A DNA stretch of 64,000 nucleotides from M3007 sp965249785 (GTDB lineage Bacteria > Bacteroidota > Bacteroidia > Chitinophagales > Saprospiraceae), in assembly GCA_965249785.1 (NCBI GenBank), contig CBDFMU010000046.1, positions 1 to 64,000 of the forward strand. The letters are read 5' to 3'. The position numbers were made by a program, and so were the translations under genes. This document shows positions 55,311 to 64,000 of this stretch, in pieces; the stretch's first letter is position 1, and every line of letters starts with the position of its first letter. The notes beneath the pieces are model-generated. The model did no database searches. It was not told where the DNA came from and worked only from the letters and a program-made list of their open reading frames with translations.

Positions 55311-55841
55311 TCAATTATTTATTGTGAAGGTGAATAAAACAGCTATGCTGACTAGTAAAAACAAAGTAAACACAAGACATACCCAGGCATTTTGGATGTT
55401 TTTTGCCTTCTTTTGTAATATAACGTGATTATACTCCAAACGACCAATGAGAAAATCGCCCATTTCTTCATAAAAGTCATCTTCAGAATCTTTCTTTAGG
55501 AAAAAATTTGATTCGGGTGAAAACAAGGTAGTGACTGGATTTACTGGCCAATACACAAAGAACTTTCTCATTTTTATTGAATTCAAGACAAAATAGGATG
55601 CAATTGAAATACCTAATAGTGTAGCGGCTGCTCCGCTAAATATAATAATTTTAAGATATAAATTTTTCCCGTTGAGGTAATTTATTGCCAAAGCAATTTT
55701 TTCGAATTGAAAAAAGACACCGCCAATAAAAATAGAAATTATTGAAAACAAAAAAGTTGCCTTTTTTTCCAAAGATTCATTATGATTCTGAGAAGAATCA
55801 AGAAGATATTTTATATACTCATATTTTGCTTTTGAAAACAT
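55311..55841 (-). CDS. Three-span membrane protein, second gene of the EAD unit
   Basis: A 176-residue protein with spans at about residues 28-46 (ATFLFSIISIFIGGVFFQF), 63-86 (LKIIIFSGAAATLLGISIAS) and 152-172 (AWVCLVFTLFLLVSIAVLFT), separated by a long acidic cytosolic loop. The opening helix (NHNESLEKKATFLFSIIS) resembles the membrane-effector helices of bacterial nucleotide-signalling or conflict systems such as Pycsar TM proteins, but I cannot assign it to a known family. It lies 96 bp after the EAD gene and 3 bp before the small helical gene. A membrane-damaging effector is a reasonable but unproven reading. Strongly AT-rich. Confidence 0.6.
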   Translation of the reverse strand: MFSKAKYEYIKYLLDSSQNHNESLEKKATFLFSIISIFIGGVFFQFEKIALAINYLNGKNLYLKIIIFSGAAATLLGISIASYFVLNSIKMRKFFVYWPVNPVTTLFSPESNFFLKKDSEDDFYEEMGDFLIGRLEYNHVILQKKAKNIQNAWVCLVFTLFLLVSIAVLFTFTINN

Positions 55842-55937
55842 ATAAAATTTTCATTTAAATGGTTGTCGGTTTATTATGTGAAACTGTTAATGTTATTTTC
55901 AAGTATTAAAATTGAAAATAGACGCTATCTCTTCTTG

Positions 55938-56582
55938 CTAATGAAGTCCATAATTTCTCTCCCCTGTATAATCCTCTTTTAAAGCAATAGTTTGAAGCAT
56001 AACATGTCCATCAGTGATTTCACGTATATAATCTTGTAACTCTTGAAGGGTATAAGAGGTTGCAAGTTCAACAATGGTATCGGGTAGATAAGGGTGGATA
56101 GTTTTGGTTAAGGTATAAAATTTGTATCTTAAAATTCGCCTCAATTCATTAACGTCATGTTCACACTCTGCTCTGAATTTATATACAAAAAGTTTTCTTT
56201 TATTGCTAAATGGAAATGGGAATCGAGTATGCGATGGATATTTATTCTCAACATTAAAATCAAATATATGACTTGGGTTAAAACTCCAATATTCCTGTGG
56301 TAAATATCCTATCCAGTCAATTAACGATGCTGTAATATTATTTTTTTCAATTTGTATCTCTTGATTTGAAAATATACCCATGATTTGATTCTGTTTAATA
56401 TCTCTCATTCTTCTAGATAGCATTAATATGCCTTTGAAAATATCAATGTGTTGATCCGAATCGGCCGTTGACACCATAAATTTGACACGATCAAGAGATT
56501 CTTCAATGACCTCCTCAATTTTCCCTGCGGCTACTAATTCAATTAGGTATTCTTTTGTTGGAAAATGCGTAGTTCCTTTCAT
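55938..56582 (-). CDS. Protein with N-terminal EAD-like domain, first gene of a three-gene unit
   Basis: A 214-residue protein. Residues about 10-94 form a helical module with LSRRMRDIKQNQIMGIFS (55-72), then EIQIEKNNITASLIDWI (75-91). This is the same pattern as the C-terminal module of the SIR2-like protein at the left edge (GI-x-S-x-x-EI, E-x-N-x-I). In known conflict systems such modules link a sensor or protease to an effector. The rest (95-214) is a mixed domain with YKFRAECEHDVNELRRIL that I do not recognise. It heads an AT-rich minus-strand unit with the membrane and small helical genes, and two strong hairpins lie just upstream. The EAD call rests on my reading of motifs. Confidence 0.6.
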   Translation of the reverse strand: MKGTTHFPTKEYLIELVAAGKIEEVIEESLDRVKFMVSTADSDQHIDIFKGILMLSRRMRDIKQNQIMGIFSNQEIQIEKNNITASLIDWIGYLPQEYWSFNPSHIFDFNVENKYPSHTRFPFPFSNKRKLFVYKFRAECEHDVNELRRILRYKFYTLTKTIHPYLPDTIVELATSYTLQELQDYIREITDGHVMLQTIALKEDYTGERNYGLH

Positions 56583-57105
56583 GTGTTTAAAGCATTTGCA
56601 ATATTATTTTTTTGCGTTCTCTCCCCTAACTACTGTTTCCCGCACTTCCCCCTATATCCCCAATTGCGTGAAAATCCGCTTTGCGCCCTTCCAATTGCGG
56701 CCATGCAACCAAATTCAGTTGCATGGCCGCAACCGGAAAGGCGTGCGTCTATGCTCCAAAACACCGATGCGGATACCCGGCCAACCGACCAGGTATCCGC
56801 ATCAGCGGCAAAAACAGCAGAGAGCACTTGGAACACGTGGGGCATGTTTCGTTCATTTTGAGGCGGCAATGTACGCAACAGGATCAAATTTTTAAATCAT
56901 TCAAAGGAAATTTTGTAAATGTTAAACCGCGTCCAAAAACAGCCTCTTGAAAGTAGAATATTGGGTTTTGCCCCTGCCACTAATTGGCAGATGAGGTGGA
57001 ATGAGGTTGCCCCCCAACTATTTTTCATCTTGTTACCTGCGTAACACCTTGCCCGGAAAGCATCCCCGACTTTTGTGGCATCAAATCTACAAACCAGCCA
57101 CTATC
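56583..57105. other. 523-bp divergent gap with two hairpins
   Basis: Space between the EAD unit and the glycoside hydrolase gene. Apart from the two hairpins at 56695-56803 nothing is recognised, and no exact TAnnTTTG box is well placed for either gene. Confidence 0.45.
56695..56803. repeat. Two adjacent perfect hairpins
   Basis: First: TTGCGGCCATGCAAC pairs with GTTGCATGGCCGCAA around an 8-nt loop (56695-56732). Second: GATGCGGATACC pairs with GGTATCCGCATC around a 14-nt loop (56766-56803). Both lack a T-run, so they are not standard terminators. The paired layout recalls the two inner hairpins at 17671-17750. Confidence 0.75.
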
Positions 57106-59844
57106 ATGGAAAATAAAGAGCGCGGTCAAAAACCCGCCACCAAAACCGGCAAGCATATCGGTACAACTGCATCCCCTAAAAAAGAAGGCATTTCCCAGTC
57201 CAACCCGGAACATCTCCGTTTGCAGGAACACTATTCGGGAGCAAAGAACTGGCTGCGCTGGGGGCCCTATCTCTCTGAGCGTCAATGGGGTACGGTGCGG
57301 GAAGATTATTCTGAGGGTGGCACTGCCTGGGACTCGTTTCCACACGACCATGCCCGCTCCCGGGTGTATCGCTGGGGCGAGGACGGCATTGCCGGCATCT
57401 CCGACGAGTGGCAACGGCTGTGTTTTTCAGTCGCCCTTTGGAATGGGAAGGATCCTATCCTGAAAGAGCGCCTGTTTGGGCTCACGGGCAGCGAAGGCAA
57501 TCATGGAGAAGACGTAAAAGAATTGTATTACTACCTCGACAGCACTCCGACGCACTCGTACATGAAACATTTGTACAAATACCCGCAGGGAGAATTTCCA
57601 TATTCGCTGATTTGCTGCAGGAAAACAAGGGACGCGGGCATGATCAGGCCGAATACGAATTGCTGGAAACGGGCATTTTTGCTGAAAACCGTTATTGGGA
57701 TGTCGTTACCGAATACGCCAAGGCTGATGGCGATGATCTTCTGATCAAAATCACGGCACATAATCGCGGGCCGGAGCGGGCCGATCTTTGGCTGTTGCCC
57801 ACGCTTTGGTTTCGCAATTTATGGTCGTTTGGATTGATGAACGAAAAGCCGGGGATTCGCCTGTCGTCCGACGACGACAGTCTGGTTACCCTCTCCCACG
57901 AAAAAATGGGCGACTACCATTTTTATTTCCAAAAGCCGGAGCGACTGCTTTTTACCGAAAATGAAAACAATACCGCTCGGCTTTGGGGTCAACCCAATGC
58001 AACGCCTTTTGTGAAAGATGCCTTCCACAATGCCTTGATAAACAATGATTTTGACCTTTTATCTGGCAAAACAGAAGGGACGAAGTTTTCGCCCATGTAT
58101 CAAGTTTCCATAGAAAGCGGCGGCAATATGGAATTCCAATTCCGGCTTTCGAAACAGGCGCTTTCGACACCTTTTGGGAAGGGATTTGAGCAGATTTTTG
58201 CCGAGCGCAAGCAGGAGGCAGATCATTTTTATGCCCATATTGCCCCAAAAGAAGGCAACAATGCCCTCAGCTGCCGACACCCAAAATATTCAGCGTCAGG
58301 CATTCGCCGGGATGTTGTGGTCGAAACAATATTTCAATATTGATGTGCCGCGATGGCTCGATGGAGACCCCGGACAAATCCCGCCGCCAGCCAGCCGCAA
58401 AACCGGGCGCAACGCTCATTGGCGCACCCTCAACAACGAAGACATTATTTCCATGCCCGACAAGTGGGAATACCCTTGGTACGCTGCCTGGGATCTGGCG
58501 TTTCACTGTGTGCCGCTGGCCAAAGTGGATGCGGAATTTGCCAAAAACCAGTTGATTCTATTCCTGCGGGAATGGTATATGCACCCGAATGGGCAATTGC
58601 CGGCCTATGAGTGGGCATTTAGCGATGTCAATCCTCCCGTTCATGCCTGGTCTTGTTTACAGGTTTTCAAAATTGATCAAGAGCAAACCGGGCGACCCGA
58701 CGTGGATTTTCTGAAAAAAGTCTTCCAAAAATTGCTCATCAACTTTACCTGGTGGGTGAATAGAAAAGACCACAAAGGCAATAATGTATTTGAAGGCGGC
58801 TTTCTCGGTCTCGACAACATTGGGGTATTCGACCGCTCCAATCAAATCCCCGGTGGAGGCTACCTTGAACAAGCCGATGGCACGGCCTGGATGGGCATGT
58901 ACTGCTTGAATATGCTCGAAATGGCCCTCGAAATCGCCCAGTATGACTCGACTTTTGAGGATGTGACCACCAAATTTTTTGAACATTTCACCTATATCGC
59001 AGAAAGCCTGAACCGAATGGGACACGACTGGACGGGGGCTTGGGATGAGCAGGAAGGTTTTTTCTACGACATTCTGGCCCTGCCTAACGGGGAATATATC
59101 CCGATGAAAGTAAGATCGCTGGTAGGTCTGAGTACGCTATTCGCTGCTTATGTGCTTCCAAAAGCGAAACTGGAAAAATTGCCCGATTTCACCCGCCGAC
59201 TGCGCTGGTTTCAGCAATACAGAGAAGACAAAGGCGATTATCTGGTGATGGATGAAGACCCTTTAAGCGGTGATATATTATTGTCGCTCATTCCTCAGGC
59301 GCGTTTGGGCCGATTGCTCCATGCCATGCTGGACGAACAAGAATTTTTATCTCCCGGCGGCATTCGCTCGCTTTCCAAAATACACGAACACGGTTATTCG
59401 GTGCAAATCGCCGGACAGGATTTTGGCCTGCGCTACGAGCCGGGGGAAAGCAGCACGGGTTTGTTTGGCGGCAATTCCAACTGGCGTGGCCCGGTGTGGA
59501 TGCCGATGAATTATCTGCTGATCCGGGCTTTGCGAACGTATGGCGAGTTTTATGGCCATGACTATAAGACGGCCTTCCCTACCGGCTCAGACAACCTGTT
59601 GTGTCTTTCGGAAGTGGCCGATGCCTTGTCGAAGCGTCTGATCTCGATTTTTGAAAAGGACGAAAATAGCCAACGACCCGTGAACGGCCATGATCGGACC
59701 TATGCGGAAAACCCCCATTTTCAGGATTTGGTGCTTTTTTATGAGTATTTCCACGGCGACACCGCAACGGGGGTAGGAGCCAGTCACCAAACGGGCTGGA
59801 CAGGGGTGGTAGCGAGTCTCATTAGCGAAGTGAATGCTATATAA
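57106..59844 (+). CDS. MGH1/GH63-like glucosidase, about 910 residues (two frameshifts)
   Basis: One enzyme read in three frames. The N-terminal part (SERQWGTVREDYSEGGTAWD, EGNHGEDVKELYYYLDSTPT) continues after about 57608 (DLLQENKGRGHDQAEYELLE) and again after about 58270 (DTQNIQRQAFAGMLWSKQYF). The (alpha/alpha)6 catalytic barrel follows, with EYPWYAAWDLAFHC, QLPAYEWAFSDVNPP and SNWRGPVWMPMNYLL; the acidic residues in these are the likely catalytic ones. One missing base at the first site and one extra (or two missing) at the second restore the frame. Relatives are mannosylglycerate/glucosylglycerate hydrolases and GH63 alpha-glucosidases. It acts on glucosides in the cytosol. It is followed by a debranching-type enzyme, so compatible-solute or glycogen use is likely. 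Confidence 0.8.
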
Positions 59845-59857
59845 AACAAATAAAACC

Positions 59858-61874
59858 ATGTTGACGTACAAAAATACTACCCCGGACTTCCAAGAACTGG
59901 CCTCCAAGGAATGGCTCGCGACCAATGGCATTGGCGGTTATGCTTCTTCCTCCGTGGTCGGGGCCAACACCAGACGCTATCATGGCCTGTTGGTGGCATC
60001 GCTCAACCCGCCAACCCAGCGCACGGTGATGGTGTCGAAAATCGAAGAGTGCATCGTTTTCAACCGGGATTCCGCTTTTGCACTTTCGAGCAACCAATAC
60101 CCGGGCGTAGTACACCCCGAAGGGTTTCAATACTTCAAGTTTTTTGAACGGAAGCCCCTCCCGCGCATGAAATTTGAAGCGCATGGCTGCCATTTATTAA
60201 AAACCGTATTTATGGTGCAGGGCTCCAACACGACGGTGGTGGAGTACGAAAACACGGGCGACACGACTTTTAAACTGGCCCTGACTCCGCTTTTTGTCCA
60301 TCGCGATTACCATTCGCTTTCCAAGGAAAATGCCTTTGAGGATTACTGGATTACGCAGAAAAATGGTTGTTATGCGCTGTATGCCTATTACGGTGCCACC
60401 CCGCTTTACTTCAATTTCAGTGCGGGTGAGTTCGTGGATAACCGGCAATGGTTCAAGAATTTCGAATACGAACGGGAGCAAGAGCGCGGTCTGGATTTCC
60501 GCGAGGATAGTTTTTCGGTGGCCAATATTAACGTGGTGCTGAAACCCGGCGCAAAAGTACACCTGGTTTTTTCTATGGAAGAAGGTATGGCCAAGGCTGA
60601 CCCGGAAACATTGAAAACCAATGAGTTGCGCCGTCTGGAAAACAGCGTCCCCAAAGATTTTGACGACCCTTTCTTGAAAGATTTGATGCTGGCAGGGGAG
60701 CAATTTATCGTGCGGCGCAACAGCACAGAAGGCTATTCCCTGCTGGCCGGTTACCATTGGTTTACCGATTGGGGGCGCGATACGATGATTGCCATGCGCG
60801 GCCTCACTATTGCCACCGGGAAGCAAGAAATTTCCAGGTCTATTCTCGAAACTTTTCTCCGTTCTGTGGATAAAGGAATGCTGCCCAATCGGTTTCCAGA
60901 TCGCAACGAAGCCGTGGAATACAATACTATTGATGCGACGCTCTGGCTCTTTGTGGCCTTGTACGAATACCATCAGAAATTTCAGGACCTAGATTTTGTA
61001 GCGGAGCATTTGGGCACCCTCACCGAAATTTTAGACCAGCATATTGCCGGCACACGCTACAATATTCAGGCGACACCCGAAGGTTTTCTCGCCGGAGGAG
61101 AGGGTCTGGCGCAACTTACCTGGATGGATGCCCGGGTAGGCGATTTTGTGGTCACGCCCCGTCATGGCTGTGCGGTAGAGATACAAGGCTTGTGGTTCAA
61201 TGCGTTGCGCATATATCAGTATTTTGCAGGTGCCCTAAATATGCCTTACGAAAAATACCAGTTTATAGGCGACACCTTACTGGCCAATTTCAAAAACCAA
61301 TTTGTCCGCTCGAATGGTGCTTTGAACGATGTGATTGTGCCAAACGATGCCGGTTATGCGACAGACAGTACGTTGCGCCCCAACCAAATTTATATTGTAA
61401 GTCTGCCATTTTCACTGCTTGACCAGGAGGCTGAAAAACGGGTCGTGGAAGTTGTTCAGGAGCATTTACTGACCGGCTTTGGACTTGCGCACACTTTCAC
61501 CGGAACACCCGGATTTCAAACCAACCTACGGCGGCAATTCCTGGGAACGCGACACCGCATATCATCAGGGGACCGTGTGGCCTTTCCTGCTCAGTGAGTA
61601 TGCCACCGCTTTTTTAAAGGTAAATGACTGGTCTGAAAAGGCTCAAAAAGAGGTAAAAACACTGCTCGAACCTCTGAAAAACCATTTCTATCAGGATGGT
61701 TGTATTCTGGGCATTTCTGAAATTTTTGATGGGAAATTGCCCCGCGCAGGAAAAGGCACTGTGCAGCAGGCCTGGTCGGTAGGGGCAGTATTGAAGATTT
61801 TGCTAGACTTGAAAAAGCGTCCAAAAAAGGTCGCCGCCATTCCATCATCCCATTTGCTGAAATCAAGCCAATAA
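59858..61874 (+). CDS. Glycogen-debranching-type amylo-alpha-1,6-glucosidase (frameshifted)
   Basis: About 670 residues. The N-terminal GDE_N-type domain (ASKEWLATNGIGGYASSSVV, GANTRRYHGLLVA) is followed by the GDE_C (alpha/alpha)6 barrel (SLLAGYHWFTDWGRDTMIAM, MLPNRFPDRNEAVEYNTIDA, LTWMDARVG). The frame shifts at 61485-61486: deleting one T from CTTG restores GLRTLSPEHPDFKPTYGG and the following YHQGTVWPFLLSEYATA. Everything else is intact, so an error is likely. The enzyme hydrolyses alpha-1,6 branch points in glycogen or maltodextrins. It starts 13 bp after the preceding glucosidase, same strand, indicating an operon. Confidence 0.87.
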
Positions 61875-61902
61875 TTTTTTAAAACACTTATCATTCAAAA
61901 CC

Positions 61903-62451
61903 ATGAAATTAACACTTTTCAGCCTACTTACAGTAGCCATTATTACGATTCAATACCCCGCGAACACCACACCATCCGTGCCTGAAACAATGTATCCAAA
62001 CTCAGCCTTGACACCTCCTGTGCCAATGAGCAGGGAGCAACGTATCAAGCATTTTCGCCTCGACAAAAACCATGTGGCCATAGATGGCTACGACCCGGTA
62101 TCTTATTTCAAAAGCAGTGGGCCACAAAAAGGCAGTGCTGGCCTGGCTTACGACTTTGATGGGGTGATCTACTGGTTTGCCAATGCGAAGAACCTGACGG
62201 AATTCAAAACCAACCCGGCTCAGTTCGAACCGGTTTGGGGCGGTTGGTGTGGCTATGCCATGGCGGTTCGCGGTGAAGAAGTGGAGATCAATCCGGTTTG
62301 CTATAAAATCGTAAATGGCCGCAACGTCTTGTTCTTCAAGACCTTTTATGCCAACGCTTTGACAAACTGGGAAAAAGAAATTAAAAAGACCCCGGAGAAA
62401 GGCTTGATGGTAAAAGGCGATAATTTTTGGGGGGAAACGCTCTCAAAATAA
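61903..62451 (+). CDS. Secreted YHS-domain protein
   Basis: A 182-residue protein with an N-terminal hydrophobic signal (LTLFSLLTVAIITIQYPA). The YHS-type core is VAIDGYDPVSYFKSSGPQKG, followed by YWFANAKNLTEFKTNPAQFE, PVWGGWCGYAMAVRGE and KIVNGRNVLFFK. YHS domains in enzymes and transporters are thought to bind metal; this form is common as a periplasmic stand-alone protein in Bacteroidota. It lies 28 bp after the debranching enzyme and may be part of that operon. Confidence 0.82.
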   Translation: MKLTLFSLLTVAIITIQYPANTTPSVPETMYPNSALTPPVPMSREQRIKHFRLDKNHVAIDGYDPVSYFKSSGPQKGSAGLAYDFDGVIYWFANAKNLTEFKTNPAQFEPVWGGWCGYAMAVRGEEVEINPVCYKIVNGRNVLFFKTFYANALTNWEKEIKKTPEKGLMVKGDNFWGETLSK

Positions 62452-62532
62452 GATCATGTTACACCTTTGAGTCGACAGAAATCAAGGCGTGATATCACTG
62501 CATTCTTTGTTTATATACAAACAAATCAATTC

Positions 62533-63232
62533 ATGAAATCCATTATCGTCACCGGCGCAGCCGGAAATCTGGGCCAAGCAGTCGTCAAACGATTTGCCAG
62601 GGATGGCCACAAAGTATATGCCGTGCTAGGCCTCGGCGAAAACTCCCGGATGTTTAGCCAAAGCCCTCTGGCCGCCCAGATCCATACTCAATTTCTAAAT
62701 TTGACCGACGAAACGCTTTCCGAAGGGTATGTGAAAAACATTATAGCCTTAGACCCGGACTGTTGAAACGGCCATTTGTATCGTGGGCGGGTGGCAACCT
62801 GGCAGCATTTCGGAAACGACCGGATACGAATTGGACAAAATGATCAAGTTGAATTTCACTACCGCTTTCAATATTGTTCGACCTCTTTTGGAGTACTTTG
62901 AACGCAAGGGCCGGGGGCAGTTTGTCTTTATTGGTGCCCGGCCGGCCATCAATCCCGCAGAAGCCAAAAGCCACGTAGGTTACGCCTTGGCGAAATCAAT
63001 GTTGTTCCGATTGGCAGAGATCATCAATGATCAGGGTAAATTCAAAGACATCCGCGCGAGCGTGATCATCCCTTCCCTGCTCGACACGCCCCAAAACCGC
63101 AATGCCTTCCCGGATTCTCCTGTGGAGGAATGGGTCACCCCGGAGGTGGCCGCCGACACGATCGCTTTTCTGCTCAGCGACACCGGCGAGAATATCAGGG
63201 AGACGGTGGTTAAATTATACAATCAAGCGTAA
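62533..63232 (+). CDS. Short-chain dehydrogenase/reductase (frameshifted)
   Basis: About 233 residues from MKSIIVTGAAGN. The Rossmann motif TGAAGNLGQAVVKRFA and ALDPD are in the first frame. The second frame continues ETAICIVGGWQPGSI, FVFIGARPAINPAEAKSHVG with Y-x-x-A-K in GYALAKSMLFR, and SLLDTPQNR. Dropping the T at 62761 (GACTGTTGAA to GACGTTGAA) joins the halves as DPDVETA. The family resembles bacterial quinonoid dihydropteridine reductase-like and other small SDRs; substrate unknown. Follows the YHS gene by about 80 bp. Confidence 0.8.
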
Positions 63233-63296
63233 ATACAATTGGTATTTTTGGGGGAAAATTCTGGCGAAAACAGTGGAACGTTAAGGCCAAATATCT

Positions 63297-63512
63297 ATGG
63301 AAGTGGTTAAATTTCTGGTAAATGCATTTTACCTCTACTTTGTGGTAGGGGGCGTATTTGCAGTCTTGTTCTTGTGGCGCGGTGCCGCAGTGCTGGACGA
63401 ATCGGCGAAAGGAATTTCCTGGAAAACCCGCCTGCTATTGTTCCCCGGCAGTGCCGCCTTGTGGCCGATTTTGTGGCGAAAATGGCGTAAACTTCTGCAA
63501 AAAAAGGCCTGA
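63297..63512 (+). CDS. Small membrane protein
   Basis: A 71-residue protein with a clear span (VNAFYLYFVVGGVFAVLFLW), a polar middle and a second short hydrophobic stretch (LLLFPGSAALWPILW) before a basic tail (RKWRKLLQKK). No family recognised. The stop is one base before the next ATG, so the two are coupled. Confidence 0.62.
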   Translation: MEVVKFLVNAFYLYFVVGGVFAVLFLWRGAAVLDESAKGISWKTRLLLFPGSAALWPILWRKWRKLLQKKA

Positions 63513-63513
63513 A

Positions 63514-63963
63514 ATGACCCTTACGCTACGCAAAATCCACCGCTATATCTGGTTCGCTTTCGCTTTGTTGCTCCCATTGGGCTGGTTGGCTGCGATCTGG
63601 GCCCTCCCGGAAACGATCTGGCAAACGCCGGTACACCTGAATCAGCTGCCCCAACTCCCGCGCCTGTTACAATCCAGAGAATCCGGCGATTTTGTCATAA
63701 ACCTTCGGCAAGATAGTCTGGAACAATACCGGCAAATCGAGATATTTATCAAAAAACCACAGGTCAACCCCAGCACGGTGGTGATCCTCGAAACGATTGA
63801 TCCAACCAAAGGCAAGCAGGAGCAGTTATTGGGTTTGCTCGGCAGCCGGGGTGCCTGGCGTTTCAATTTGGACAGTTTGACGGCTCAACAGCCGAATTTC
63901 AAGATCCGATTGGAAGACAATATTCAACATCGCGTATTGAGACAAATCACTTTCGAGCGATAA
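63514..63963 (+). CDS. Membrane-anchored protein of unknown function
   Basis: A 149-residue protein starting at MTLTLRKIHRYIWFAF, with one N-terminal span (FAFALLLPLGWLAAIWAL) and a periplasmic beta-rich domain (FVINLRQDSLEQYRQIEIFI, QHRVLRQITFER at the end). A start in the same frame 156 bp upstream would only re-read the previous gene. Coupled to the preceding small membrane protein. No family recognised. Confidence 0.65.
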   Translation: MTLTLRKIHRYIWFAFALLLPLGWLAAIWALPETIWQTPVHLNQLPQLPRLLQSRESGDFVINLRQDSLEQYRQIEIFIKKPQVNPSTVVILETIDPTKGKQEQLLGLLGSRGAWRFNLDSLTAQQPNFKIRLEDNIQHRVLRQITFER

Positions 63964-64000
63964 ATACAATCCTTTAACCAACTTCAACCGATCTGCACCA

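Overview
The window reads as chromosome of a Bacteroidota bacterium, most likely the Saprospiria/Chitinophagia side of the phylum (inference). Evidence: large secreted proteins ending in type IX secretion (T9SS) type A sorting domains, a short RpoD-type sigma factor, the TPR - DUF4292 - EnvC gene order, short-type adenylate kinase, DUF3037 paired with a HipA-like kinase, and -7 boxes of the form TAnnTTTG. No rRNA, tRNA, transposase, integrase or CRISPR array was recognised.
Layout. 0-3.4 kb: a SIR2-like protein with a C-terminal effector-associated (EAD-like) module, an acyl-CoA carboxylase beta chain and a Uma2-type nuclease. 3.5-11.6 kb: a minus-strand biosynthetic cluster with OleA-, OleC- and OleD-like enzymes (beta-lactone/olefin chemistry), a methyltransferase, an AurF-like diiron oxygenase, a radical SAM protein and a predicted outer-membrane barrel; OleB is absent. 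11.7-15.1 kb: a lipoprotein and a DUF3037/HipA-like kinase pair. 15.1-20.4 kb: a membrane glycosyltransferase-like/TPR protein and the EnvC group. 20.9-23.6 kb: etfB, etfA and a bifunctional nuclease. 23.9-32.5 kb: two T9SS surface proteins around a GNAT acetyltransferase and a TIP30-like reductase. 32.9-37.9 kb: a TIR-CHAT-STAND-TPR conflict protein whose 3' half is broken, then a VapBC-like pair. 38-43.8 kb: housekeeping genes (sucD, divIC/ftsB, adk, a PfkB kinase, an AlkA-like glycosylase, an SDR, a DoxX protein). 44-49.2 kb: a giant T9SS protein. 49.7-54.9 kb: rpoD, an MBL hydrolase, a PBP4-type carboxypeptidase and mqo. 55-56.6 kb: an AT-rich three-gene unit headed by an EAD-like protein, a candidate undescribed conflict system. 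57.1-64 kb: two carbohydrate-active enzymes, a YHS protein, an SDR and two small membrane proteins.
Two things cut across the window. Intergenic spaces carry several repeat families: blocks of 7-10 bp units on one strand facing their reverse complements 10-200 bp away, and palindromes nested in outer inverted repeats about 130 bp long. Some copies have entered coding sequence. In addition, at least eight genes are broken by single-base indels, several at short homopolymers. This looks more like consensus error in the assembly than wholesale gene decay, although the TIR-CHAT gene is damaged far more than the rest.
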